Virus record (IMG/VR): IMGVR_UViG_3300023216_000815
Location: 1-24,087 of that record
DNA from: a virus
Length of the DNA stretch: 24,087 nucleotides
Strand: one strand, 5' to 3'
Every line of letters begins with the position of its first letter. Positions within the stretch are counted from its first letter, which is position 1. Below, in pieces: positions 1 to 5,790 of the stretch. The notes below the pieces were generated by a model. The model ran no database searches. It had not been told where the DNA came from and saw only the letters and a list, made by a program, of their open reading frames with translations. The translations under genes were made by a program, and so were the position numbers.

Positions 1-126
1 ATAACTACTGCCTCAGAAAATGAGGAAGGGGATGCGTACATTACGGAAGATGGGCTATTAGCACACGATGGACATGATGTGACATATATGGATATGGAAC
101 GAAATATAGTATGGAGTACGGTGTAA
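1..126 (+). CDS. C-terminal end of an unidentified protein (5' end outside the window)
   Basis: Frame 1 is open from the left edge to a TAA at 124-126 and gives the last 41 residues of a protein. They are acidic (EEGDAY, ITEDG, DGHD) and end in IVWSTV. The stop lies 3 bp before the next ATG at 130, which fits a tightly packed operon read rightwards. I recognise no domain. The reading is supported by the absence of stops and by its junction with the next gene. The start and total length cannot be seen. Confidence 0.55.
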   Translation: MTTASENEEGDAYITEDGLLAHDGHDVTYMDMERNIVWSTV

Positions 127-129
127 GTA

Positions 130-327
130 ATGGATGTTAAAGATGTAACAGTTACATTTACCTTAGAAGCTGATATGGATGCATATGGATTCTTAGACCA
201 CATCTTATTATCTGATGGACGAAATTGGCCTGATTATTTGGTTGGAACTCATATTGATGTTGACCTTATACGTCAGGCAACGGCAGAAGAAATAGAATCA
301 ATGGGGTATGAAGATAATGATGAATAA
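130..327 (+). CDS. Small acidic hypothetical protein (65 aa)
   Basis: An unrecognised 65-residue protein. Its first half reads like a short beta strand followed by a helix (VTVTFTLEADMDAYGFLDHI). The C-terminus is strongly acidic (TAEEIESMGYEDNDE). The ATG sits 3 bp after the preceding stop, with only a weak GGTG ribosome site in front. The 3' end overlaps the next frame by up to 20 bp, typical of translational coupling in phage operons. No Cys or His cluster, membrane segment or signal peptide is visible, so I give no function. Confidence 0.6.
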   Translation: MDVKDVTVTFTLEADMDAYGFLDHILLSDGRNWPDYLVGTHIDVDLIRQATAEEIESMGYEDNDE

Positions 328-538
328 ACAAGTAATTGATTGCTGTAAATGCAAAGAGGACTTTGAGTGGGATGAGCCAGAAGGTTATGAATGGACGGAC
401 TTGATGCCTGATGGTGCATTCACTGGTGCTGTTCCCGGTGAATGGATATGTCTAGACTGTAGTTACTGTGAAGAATGTAATGGCGACTTGTTACAAAGTG
501 AATGTATTTGTGAGGAGGATACTCATGTGGAAGCGTGA
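308..538 (+). CDS. Small Cys-rich, probably zinc-binding protein
   Basis: An acidic protein of up to 76 residues with ten cysteines: CCKC near the N-terminus, then a second group CLDCSYCEEC and a final CIC. Pairs of CxxC like these usually bind zinc, and the spacing suggests a zinc-ribbon or double zinc-knuckle fold. The start is uncertain: in-frame ATGs lie at 308, 317 and 320, all overlapping the preceding gene, and none has a strong ribosome site. It overlaps the next gene (start 525) by 14 bp. It is the first of many small zinc-type proteins in this window. Its target could be DNA, RNA or protein; the sequence does not decide. Confidence 0.65.
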   Translation: MKIMMNKQVIDCCKCKEDFEWDEPEGYEWTDLMPDGAFTGAVPGEWICLDCSYCEECNGDLLQSECICEEDTHVEA

Positions 539-695
539 TGAATGTGCTATCTGTCGTACTAACTTTGGAATACATCCGAAGGCCAAAACATTTCTGACTA
601 CGAGCCTTTGTGTTCAATGTCGAAAAGTACCCACTTTCATAAAGAGGTGGGGAACAAACAAAATAACTTTTGGTGTAAGCAAAACCAGGGATTGA
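525..695 (+). CDS. Small zinc-finger-like protein (56 aa)
   Basis: I chose the ATG at 525 because GAGGAG stands about eight bases ahead of it (512-517); the longer frame from 468 would start far inside the previous gene with no ribosome site. The 56-residue basic product carries two CxxC pairs (CAIC at residues 8-11 and CVQC at about 28-31), the pattern of one four-Cys zinc site. The C-terminus is Lys/Arg rich. The TGA stop at 693-695 falls inside the loop of the terminator hairpin, so this is the last gene of its transcription unit. Confidence 0.6.
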   Translation: MWKRDECAICRTNFGIHPKAKTFLTTSLCVQCRKVPTFIKRWGTNKITFGVSKTRD

Positions 696-711
696 GGTCC
701 CTGGTTTTTTT
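682..711 (+). terminator. Rho-independent terminator after the first gene group
   Basis: A perfect 10-bp stem (AAACCAGGGA at 682-691 with TCCCTGGTTT at 698-707) has a six-base loop and runs into seven T (705-711). It ends the operon of the 525 gene, whose stop codon lies in the loop. This is a textbook intrinsic terminator. Confidence 0.93.
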
Positions 712-719
712 ATGCCGCG

Positions 720-735
720 GATCCATCTTTTCCTT
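720..735 (+). repeat. Post-terminator repeat, copy A
   Basis: GATCCATCTTTTCCTT begins nine bases after the T run of the 682-711 terminator. Two further copies of the same motif follow the terminators at 2168-2202 and 3351-3391. This copy has one extra C after GATC. Its function is unknown. Confidence 0.6.
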
Positions 736-763
736 ACAATGAGCGTATCATTAGATGTATACC
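734..763 (+). promoter_or_regulatory. Possible promoter for the GP88-like operon (weak)
   Basis: TTACAA at 734-739, an 18-bp spacer and TATACC at 758-763 give a sigma70-like pair that would start transcription near 770, just before the ribosome site of the 781 gene. It lies directly behind a terminator, where a promoter is expected. It does not have the TTGACTT signature of the six clearer promoters in this window, so I hold it loosely. Confidence 0.3.
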
Positions 764-780
764 AACTGAGGAGCAATGAG

Positions 781-1479
781 ATGCAACTTAAAGTCCAACC
801 TAAAAATATGAAGCTTGGCAACATCTGGAATATGTCCATTCCAGCAGTCGAAACATGTGGTGGAATGTCTGCCGCCTGTGCAGGCCCAGATGGGAAGTGT
901 TACGTATTAAAGATATACAAACGTCGGCCCACTGTCCTCACATCCCATCAGAATACCTACATCGGTGTTCTCGAAGCATTGGAGAACGGTGATAGCTTCG
1001 AATTGCCCACTAAGATTCACGATGGGGATGTATTCCGCCTTCACGTCGCAGGTGACTTTTTTGCCCCCGCGTATGCTTATGCTTGGATTAAGCTTATGAC
1101 TGAGAATCCTAATGTTCAATTCTTTGCTTATACTCGGTCATGGCGTATGCCCGATATGGTGGAATGCCTCCAAGAACTAGCCAATCTCCCGAACATGACT
1201 CTATTGCTGTCCTGTGACCGTGATACGGGATATCCTGACCCCACCTTATGGGATGGATATCGAACTGCCTTTATGATGGTTGATGATAATGATTCCCATC
1301 TAGTGCAACCGGATACCCACGTTGTGTTTCGTGACAATCGATTTGCTGTGGTCAAACGGGTCAATGGTAACCTAGTCTGCCCGACTGAGAATGGCATAAC
1401 CAAAACCACTTGTGAGAAGTGCAAGTGGTGCTTCAAGGCCGAAGTGAATAAAACTGCCCTATTAAAAGAAGTGATCTAA
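781..1479 (+). CDS. GP88-like phage protein (Cys-rich)
   Basis: This 232-residue protein matches the pattern I know from the GP88 family (named after mycobacteriophage gene product 88): KLGNIWNMSIP near the N-terminus, a Cys-rich stretch (Cys26, Cys33, Cys40, ending GKCYVLK), RLHVAGDFF at about 86-94, then FAYTRSW at about 115-121. A four-Cys cluster closes the protein (Cys200, 211, 214, 217), which suggests a metal or iron-sulfur site. The molecular role of the family is not settled. I chose the ATG at 781 because GAGGAG at 768-773 precedes it by seven bases; an in-frame ATG at 739 lacks such a site. The next gene starts 3 bp downstream. Confidence 0.8.
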   Translation: MQLKVQPKNMKLGNIWNMSIPAVETCGGMSAACAGPDGKCYVLKIYKRRPTVLTSHQNTYIGVLEALENGDSFELPTKIHDGDVFRLHVAGDFFAPAYAYAWIKLMTENPNVQFFAYTRSWRMPDMVECLQELANLPNMTLLLSCDRDTGYPDPTLWDGYRTAFMMVDDNDSHLVQPDTHVVFRDNRFAVVKRVNGNLVCPTENGITKTTCEKCKWCFKAEVNKTALLKEVI

Positions 1480-1482
1480 ACC

Positions 1483-1869
1483 ATGAAAGTCGAAGTCTAT
1501 CGAAACTTACATAAAAACTGTTGGTCTGTCCGTGACACCAAAACCGGGAGAGTGGTGGACCACGTCCCCTACATCTGTATAAAGGATGCAAAACTAGTAG
1601 TCCGTCCAGCAGGACGTGCAAAGGTATTAAAGGATCAACGTAAAAATGTACATGCATTTATACGGGGAACTGCAGCCCTAGTCAAAGAACTAAATGAGTT
1701 TCACAACCTACAATACCAACACTGGACACAAATATCCTATAATCCTTATAAGCATGATTCTTTCATTTACACGGATTCCGAGACTCCGATATATGATAGC
1801 GATTATGTATTTCTAGATGATGATGGGAAGGGTTGGACATATGCCAAATACAACACGAATAAAATATAA
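1483..1869 (+). CDS. Conserved phage hypothetical protein (128 aa)
   Basis: The pattern VEVYRNLHKNCWSVRD, then GRVVDH, then a stretch ending RKNVHAFIRG at about residues 52-61, is one I know from small proteins of unknown function in many tailed phages. The basic N-terminal 60 residues look like the conserved domain. The remaining half is rich in Tyr and Asp and more variable. It starts 3 bp after the GP88-like gene and overlaps the next gene by 29 bp, so the three are probably co-transcribed. I can assign the family by pattern only and know of no established function. Confidence 0.7.
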   Translation: MKVEVYRNLHKNCWSVRDTKTGRVVDHVPYICIKDAKLVVRPAGRAKVLKDQRKNVHAFIRGTAALVKELNEFHNLQYQHWTQISYNPYKHDSFIYTDSETPIYDSDYVFLDDDGKGWTYAKYNTNKI

Positions 1870-2125
1870 GGCCATTGGTACATGCTCATGGTGTCCCCGG
1901 AATAAATATATCAATCCCGGTACTGGACATGTTTATGCTTTATGTGAACAACACTATATGCAATCCATCAAGAACCGACAAAAGCGCACACAGCGGCCTT
2001 TTAATGGTTTATGTGTGCGATGCAGTAAACCTATTGAATATCAACGTACCCTTTGCGAATACCATCTAGCTTATGAACGGAATCGCATATTAAATAAAAT
2101 GACAACTGACGATACTATGCTATAA
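1841..2125 (+). CDS. Small protein with two C2CH-type zinc sites (94 aa)
   Basis: From the ATG at 1841 the product has 94 residues and two similar units: CSWC followed about 20 residues on by CEQH, and CVRC followed by CEYH. Each unit has three Cys and one His, as in short treble-clef zinc fingers. The regions between and after are Lys/Arg rich, which fits nucleic-acid binding. A GAAGG-type ribosome site lies about ten bases upstream. Longer in-frame starts at 1817-1823 are possible. It is the last gene before the hairpin at 2134-2158 and the terminator at 2168-2202. Confidence 0.65.
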   Translation: MPNTTRIKYKAIGTCSWCPRNKYINPGTGHVYALCEQHYMQSIKNRQKRTQRPFNGLCVRCSKPIEYQRTLCEYHLAYERNRILNKMTTDDTML

Positions 2126-2133
2126 TCATTGTT

Positions 2134-2158
2134 GAAGTTACATCTCCACTGTAACTTC
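2134..2158 (+). repeat. Perfect 9-bp inverted repeat upstream of the terminator
   Basis: GAAGTTACA (2134-2142) and TGTAACTTC (2150-2158) form a perfect stem with a seven-base loop. There is no T run behind it, so it is not itself an intrinsic terminator. It could be an operator, or an RNA hairpin that protects the mRNA 3' end. Confidence 0.6.
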
Positions 2159-2167
2159 CACAAAAAT

Positions 2168-2202
2168 AAACTCCGGGGTTGGCCTTGACCCCGGAGTTTT
2201 TT
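2168..2202 (+). terminator. Rho-independent terminator after the GP88-like operon
   Basis: AAACTCCGGGGT (2168-2179) pairs perfectly with ACCCCGGAGTTT (2188-2199), giving a 12-bp stem with an eight-base loop. The stem runs into a T tract (2197-2202). This is a strong intrinsic terminator for the 781-2125 genes. Confidence 0.95.
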
Positions 2203-2205
2203 ATT

Positions 2206-2265
2206 GGGACCTGCGAAGAGCGGCAGATCATCTTTTCCTTAAGGTCCCAGGGAGCTCGTGCCGCT
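2206..2265. repeat. Two interlocked inverted repeats around post-terminator repeat copy B
   Basis: GGGACC (2206-2211) pairs with GGTCCC (2243-2248), and AGCGGC (2219-2224) pairs with GCCGCT (2260-2265). The two arms cross (A-B-A'-B'), the order of an H-type pseudoknot. The shared motif GATCATCTTTTCCTT (2226-2240), copy B of the post-terminator repeat, sits in the middle. The element lies between a terminator and the next promoter, so if it acts as RNA it is transcribed only by read-through; it may act as DNA instead. Confidence 0.5.
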
Positions 2266-2285
2266 GATCGTCGTCAGATTGGGTC

Positions 2286-2314
2286 TTGACTTGGAATATC
2301 TGCGGGTGTATAAT
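2286..2314 (+). promoter_or_regulatory. Sigma70-type promoter for the first methyltransferase
   Basis: TTGACT at 2286-2291, a 17-bp spacer and a perfect TATAAT at 2309-2314 make this the best promoter in the window. Predicted transcription starts near 2321, about 28 bp before the ATG at 2350. It belongs to a set of six promoters sharing TTGACTT and a 17-bp spacer. Confidence 0.88.
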
Positions 2315-2349
2315 TAGATAGTGACCAAACCGAAACGGCGGAGAACTCT

Positions 2350-3096
2350 ATGAAAGCTGTATTATCTTTATTCGATCTAACAGGAGCAATGGTAGAACCT
2401 TGGGTACAGGACGGATACCAATGCTTCATCTTTGATATCCAGCATCCTGACGTATCCATCCCCGACCAACTGGAAGCAGGGAGGAACCCTGTCAAAGTCT
2501 CTGGGGACTATCAGGACTGGAACCTCATCATAGGACGACTAGTCCAGGACTATAAGGTGGAGATGCTATTTAGCTTCCCACCCTGTACTGACCTAGCTGT
2601 CTCTGGCGCATCTCACTTCGCTAAGAAGCTTATGGTTGACCCCTTATACCGACAAAAGGCTATGGATATGGTTTATTTTGCCGGTAATATTGCTTATGGT
2701 TATGATATTCCCTGCATGATAGAGAACCCTGTATCAGTTATAAGTTCTGAATGGCGAAAGCCAGACTACATATTCCACCCTTATGAATATGGTGGTTATA
2801 TCCCTATCGAGGATGAGACATCCCCTTATGACCTCATCCCTACTCGTGATGCTTATACCAAGAAGACATGCTTATGGGTGCGTAATGCTCATAATGTAGA
2901 CTTCCATATGCCAGAGAAACTACCTGTGGAACTACCCACTGACTATAAGTATTCCCCACAGCACCTGAAACTAGGTGGGAAATCCCTTAAGACCAAGAAC
3001 ATACGGTCTGCCACACCCCGTGGGTTTGCCATCGCTATATGGCAGGGGAACAAGGACAACTTCAAAGCAACCCCCATACAATACCCAAATCTATAG
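2350..3096 (+). CDS. Short phage-type DNA cytosine (C5) methyltransferase
   Basis: A 248-residue protein with a reduced set of C5-cytosine methyltransferase motifs. The N-terminal SLFDLTG corresponds to the SAM-binding motif I. FPPCTD at about 76-81 carries the probable catalytic Cys79 (PPC instead of the usual PCQ). IENP at about 124-127 matches motif VI (ENV in standard enzymes). At 248 residues it is much shorter than the usual 330-450, with little room for a target-recognition domain. Enzymes of this type are common in phages and are usually annotated Dcm-like. No restriction endonuclease gene is nearby, so an anti-restriction role is likely. It starts 7 bp after GCGGAG (2338-2343) and is the first gene behind the 2286 promoter. 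Confidence 0.78.
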   Translation: MKAVLSLFDLTGAMVEPWVQDGYQCFIFDIQHPDVSIPDQLEAGRNPVKVSGDYQDWNLIIGRLVQDYKVEMLFSFPPCTDLAVSGASHFAKKLMVDPLYRQKAMDMVYFAGNIAYGYDIPCMIENPVSVISSEWRKPDYIFHPYEYGGYIPIEDETSPYDLIPTRDAYTKKTCLWVRNAHNVDFHMPEKLPVELPTDYKYSPQHLKLGGKSLKTKNIRSATPRGFAIAIWQGNKDNFKATPIQYPNL

Positions 3097-3105
3097 GAGA
3101 ACAAC

Positions 3106-3327
3106 ATGAAAACCAAGAGAGCAATGAAACCTTATACTTGCTACCTATGCAAGGACCCCATCGAGAGGGGTAACCAATATGCCCGGAAGAGTATAACTCT
3201 AGGCTATATGGGAACTTGGGGACATAGTAAGGAATGCAAGTGTTGCGGTGGGGTAATGCCTGATTGGGCTGCTACTGACCTCATACGCTCAACGGAACCT
3301 GTATGTTCCCCATGTGCTAATGGCTAA
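3106..3327 (+). CDS. Small Cys-rich zinc-binding protein (73 aa)
   Basis: The ATG at 3106 follows a good ribosome site (TAGGAGA, six bases ahead). The product is basic at its N-terminus and has CYLC at 12-15, CKCC in the middle and a final CSPC, enough for one or two four-Cys zinc sites. The first part (YTCYLCKDPIERGNQY) resembles a zinc ribbon. It is the second and last gene of the unit behind the 2286 promoter and ends 23 bp before the terminator. Pairing with a methyltransferase suggests a DNA-related job, which is inference only. Confidence 0.68.
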   Translation: MKTKRAMKPYTCYLCKDPIERGNQYARKSITLGYMGTWGHSKECKCCGGVMPDWAATDLIRSTEPVCSPCANG

Positions 3328-3350
3328 CCTATATATACATATCCTAATAA

Positions 3351-3391
3351 AAAGACTCGACACCCGGTTTCCCGGTGCCGGGTCTTTTTTT
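3351..3391 (+). terminator. Rho-independent terminator after the methyltransferase/zinc-protein unit
   Basis: A long imperfect stem pairs AAAGACTCG and CACC on the left with GGTG and CGGGTCTTT on the right (one mismatch, one G-T pair). The loop is C/G-rich and the stem is followed by a run of seven T ending at 3391. It closes the 2350-3327 unit. Confidence 0.88.
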
Positions 3392-3400
3392 GTGGTCCTC

Positions 3401-3415
3401 GATCATCTTTCCCTT
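3401..3415 (+). repeat. Post-terminator repeat, copy C
   Basis: GATCATCTTTCCCTT starts ten bases after the T run of the 3351-3391 terminator. It differs from copy B at 2226-2240 by a single base. All three copies in the window share this position behind a terminator. Confidence 0.6.
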
Positions 3416-3474
3416 GCGGCCCTGCGGGTAGTTGCGGGTCGTGCGGGTGGTCGTCGGGGCGCCCAAGGCCGCAA
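3414..3474. repeat. Perfect 8-bp inverted repeat enclosing three GCGGGT copies
   Basis: TTGCGGCC (3414-3421) and GGCCGCAA (3467-3474) are exact reverse complements. The 45-bp interval has three direct GCGGGT copies at 10- and 9-bp spacing, about one helical turn, the usual layout of protein-binding iterons. It may be a replication or regulatory site, or a structured RNA element; nothing visible decides which. Confidence 0.5.
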
Positions 3475-3611
3475 AACCGGGGCATTCGGACCCAAGCCCT
3501 CGCTTGAGCCGATGGCCTCGATTTTGGCCTCTGGCTGTTGGGGCCGTATGAGCATGAGCCGGTGGGTTCTCGTGGCCTTGACTATAAATTATAAAAGGGG
3601 CAATAAACTAG

Positions 3612-3686
3612 ATGGTGTATTCTAGGTATCTCCAGATGTATTTATCAATAAATCGATATAAAGACGAAGTACAAGAAGGTAAATAG
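3612..3686 (+). CDS. Possible 24-codon leader peptide (low confidence)
   Basis: An ATG at 3612 opens a 24-codon frame ending in TAG at 3684-3686, giving a basic, Tyr-rich peptide (starts MVYSRYLQMY). AAAAGGGG lies about eleven bases upstream as a possible ribosome site. It stops 3 bp before the -35 box of the 3690 promoter, and elsewhere in this window promoters sit right behind or over a stop codon. The length is too short to be convincing by itself. Confidence 0.2.
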   Translation: MVYSRYLQMYLSINRYKDEVQEGK

Positions 3687-3689
3687 TTA

Positions 3690-3718
3690 TTGACTTGGGG
3701 CTATCAAGACTATAGGAT
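3690..3718 (+). promoter_or_regulatory. Sigma70-type promoter for the lipoprotein/HTH gene group
   Basis: TTGACT at 3690-3695, 17 bp, then TAGGAT at 3713-3718; TATAGG at 3711-3716 with a 15-bp spacer is an alternative -10. The -35 flank TTGACTTGG is shared with the promoters at 2286, 8282 and 11756. The leader to the next gene is about 100 bases, much longer than behind the other promoters. Confidence 0.7.
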
Positions 3719-3828
3719 TGAATAAGGTAGTGTGGATGGGTGGGTGATAGAAGGATTCAAGCCTACTACTGTAAGTATGCCTTACCTATAAGACCTTTGT
3801 GGTTATGGTTACTTATGGTTCTGAGTGT

Positions 3829-4482
3829 ATGGTTATGAATCATATCCTTATGGTTATTATCCTTATGATTGGTATTGGTATAATAGGTTGTACTGATACC
3901 CCGCCAGAGATTCCTATACCTACTCCGGTGGTCCAACCTGTTCTTGATGAACGGGTCATGGTTATGGAATCCTTGACCCAATTCAATCAGACCGGCAATC
4001 TATATATCCTGATCCTGATGGGTACGAATGAGATTTATGAACTGAATGATTATATGGTTTCTGATACCAGTAGATATCATGTCTCCTATGTACTCTCTAG
4101 GATGATAGGTCTAAGTCTTAACCTTTATAAAGATGGTATAACTAATTGGAACCCCCCGGAAGATAGTAAGTATTACGATAGATTGATAGAGATTAAAGAG
4201 GCTGAACTATATCGGATAAAACACTTTGGGGAGTTAAACGATATGATGTTATTAACATTACCGATAGAAAACGATAAAGCACTCGAAGGGGTGCGCCAAA
4301 AATTTGTTGAATGGAAGGATGATTCAAGAAATCAAATCCCTATGAACCTTCAGAATGAAATCTTGAAAGAATTAAGCATCGAACCAGATGAAATTGATTT
4401 TTTGTATGCCGTACCAGACAAACCACTACCCACATTACCACCGATGCCATTAGATGATCAGAGTCCCGGTACGCGTGGTTGA
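3829..4482 (+). CDS. Putative lipoprotein, unknown function (about 217 aa)
   Basis: The N-terminus is a hydrophobic segment rich in Ile and Met (ILMVIILMIGIGIIGC) ending in Gly-Cys, which resembles a lipoprotein signal with Cys21 as the lipidated residue. A Pro-rich linker follows (TPPEIPIPTP). The rest is mostly helical and charged, with a Pro-rich C-terminus (PLPTLPPMPLDD). The start is unclear: in-frame ATGs at 3805, 3829, 3835 and 3850 and a GTG at 3799 are all possible, and none has a clear ribosome site; the 5' end contains several copies of TTATGGTT. No positive charge precedes the hydrophobic core, which weakens the signal-peptide reading. A host-surface role such as superinfection exclusion is possible but is inference. 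Confidence 0.6.
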   Translation: MVMNHILMVIILMIGIGIIGCTDTPPEIPIPTPVVQPVLDERVMVMESLTQFNQTGNLYILILMGTNEIYELNDYMVSDTSRYHVSYVLSRMIGLSLNLYKDGITNWNPPEDSKYYDRLIEIKEAELYRIKHFGELNDMMLLTLPIENDKALEGVRQKFVEWKDDSRNQIPMNLQNEILKELSIEPDEIDFLYAVPDKPLPTLPPMPLDDQSPGTRG

Positions 4483-4533
4483 TTTAATATTAGAAAAGGA
4501 GGAATAAATAACTAGGAGATTTAAAAAATAATA

Positions 4534-4878
4534 ATGAATGATAATACAAAAGGATTTGATATTCCATCAGAAATCAAAGAACAATTAAATAAATACATTG
4601 GTTCTGAGGTTTTGGAATTTTTAAAGACATGGGCTGAATTAACTCGAAAATCATTGGAAGCAAACAAAGAAGTTCTCTTTAATTGTCTTACCGTCGATAT
4701 ACTAGAGGGACATATACTGTGTCGTTTCTGTGGTGACGGGATCCCTAATTGGAGACAAGAAAACTCTAGAGAACATAAGAGTGAATGTCCAATGAATGCT
4801 ATTACAGACATATTGGACACAGTGAGAAAAATGCATAAAGATTTAAACGAAACCATTGAGAATAAAACTTTAAATTAA
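4534..4878 (+). CDS. Hypothetical protein with a CCHC-type zinc motif (114 aa)
   Basis: A mostly helical, charged protein. Its centre holds CRFC (about 63-66) and, after about 17 residues, His and Cys in HKSEC, together a C-C-H-C zinc-site pattern. Both flanks look amphipathic and could form a helical dimer. The ATG at 4534 lies 14 bases behind TAGGAG (4514-4519), rather far. A second and stronger site, AAAAGGAGG at 4494-4502, has no usable start codon behind it. A+T content is higher than in the methyltransferase genes. Function unknown. Confidence 0.65.
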   Translation: MNDNTKGFDIPSEIKEQLNKYIGSEVLEFLKTWAELTRKSLEANKEVLFNCLTVDILEGHILCRFCGDGIPNWRQENSREHKSECPMNAITDILDTVRKMHKDLNETIENKTLN

Positions 4879-4893
4879 AAAGGGGTGGTAGGA

Positions 4894-5790
4894 ATGCAAA
4901 GTCCAAATCAAAATCATCTTATCTTAGAGATGGATGAACAAGACAAAATCAAGCTTGGTAAACGAAGGCCGGGAGTCCATCAACAAGATAGGTTAAATAG
5001 GGAGCATGAAAAAGCAATGTCAGGTCAAGAGGTCCAAACAAATAAATACGGAAGTGGGATAGACATTGATTCCCATCACAAGGAAAGTGCAGACCCATTT
5101 CCTCACACATGTAGATATTATCGTGGATGTTTCACTGACCCACTTACGGCAATGGAGATGTATCTAGATAACGCCGTTCAGAACAAAGCTCACTTTGACG
5201 ATATACATCCACTGACAATAGATGAAGAACACTTCTATCTAACCATCTACCGCCAAAACCCCAATGGGAAGACTGTGCATGAACTAGCTATCCTCTACGG
5301 ACGCTCTGAGGACACGATTAAGCAGGTTCTAAGCAAGAACAGTATCAATGACATCCCAAGATGGGGAAGACGTAGTAAAGAGATAGAAGACCTGCATCAG
5401 CGAATTAGAATGAACCGGGCAGCAATCGTCTATGACTGGAATGTGATGGTCCAATACGCTACACTCGAACCGATAGAGCCTACCTTTTCTATCCCTACCA
5501 GTGTAGAATCTATTCAGGGGCAGAACTACCTAACAGGTAACCAACCCGACATTCTCAGCCAGATGCAAAATGGCCTCACCGCCGGATCCCAACTTCTTGA
5601 GCAATACATCGCTTTAAAGGAATGGAAGGTCGAAGCAGAAGAACGAGAAAAAGGATACCAAGAGCGAATCCAAACTCTTCAAGAGTACGCTCAGAATCTA
5701 GATAAACTGGTTACTCACTTCACTGGAAATTACGAGAAACTAGTCCAATCTGAATCCGATTTGGACGGAGATACTCCCCCTACACTGTAG
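4894..5790 (+). CDS. HTH and coiled-coil protein, possible DNA-binding phage protein (298 aa)
   Basis: I start at the ATG at 4894, which has AAGGGGTGG ahead of it; a GTG at 4885 would add three residues. The N-terminal 70 residues are polar and probably disordered. Residues about 126-148 (GKTVHELAILYGRSEDTIKQ) look like a helix-turn-helix of the kind in small terminase subunits and regulators. Residues about 232-275 are a long charged helix likely to form a coiled coil. HTH plus coiled coil would suit a small-terminase-like or replication-initiation protein, but I see no large terminase beside it. It is the last gene before the structured noncoding stretch 5791-6070, a candidate binding target. 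Confidence 0.62.
   Translation: MQSPNQNHLILEMDEQDKIKLGKRRPGVHQQDRLNREHEKAMSGQEVQTNKYGSGIDIDSHHKESADPFPHTCRYYRGCFTDPLTAMEMYLDNAVQNKAHFDDIHPLTIDEEHFYLTIYRQNPNGKTVHELAILYGRSEDTIKQVLSKNSINDIPRWGRRSKEIEDLHQRIRMNRAAIVYDWNVMVQYATLEPIEPTFSIPTSVESIQGQNYLTGNQPDILSQMQNGLTAGSQLLEQYIALKEWKVEAEEREKGYQERIQTLQEYAQNLDKLVTHFTGNYEKLVQSESDLDGDTPPTL

Larger units (their letters stand above)
3392..3689. other. Noncoding stretch: G+C-rich island followed by A+T-rich spacer
   Basis: The part from about 3400 to 3575 is clearly richer in G+C than the surroundings. It contains post-terminator repeat copy C (GATCATCTTTCCCTT, 3401-3415), a perfect 8-bp inverted repeat TTGCGGCC/GGCCGCAA (3414-3421 and 3467-3474), and within its arms three copies of GCGGGT at 3424, 3434 and 3443. 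From 3580 to 3689 the sequence is A+T-rich and leads to the 3690 promoter. A frame across 3314-3625 runs through the terminator and reads as low-complexity, so I do not call it a gene. Confidence 0.6.

Noticed and set aside
712-780. Longer start for the GP88-like gene at 712 or 739
   Set aside because: The 712 codon touches the terminator T run, and neither start has a ribosome site, whereas GAGGAG precedes 781.
420-839. 139-codon frame on the minus strand
   Set aside because: It lies opposite several plus-strand genes with good junctions and crosses the terminator at 682-711.
3578-3606. Seventh TTGACT box
   Set aside because: At a 17-bp spacer the -10 is CAATAA, which is poor. AATAAA at 18 bp is better but departs from the family, so it is not called.
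3314-3625. 103-codon frame on the plus strand
   Set aside because: It runs through the terminator hairpin and the G+C-rich inverted repeats, overlaps the preceding gene, has no ribosome site, and its Arg/Gly/Ala-rich product looks like a translation of noncoding G+C-rich DNA.
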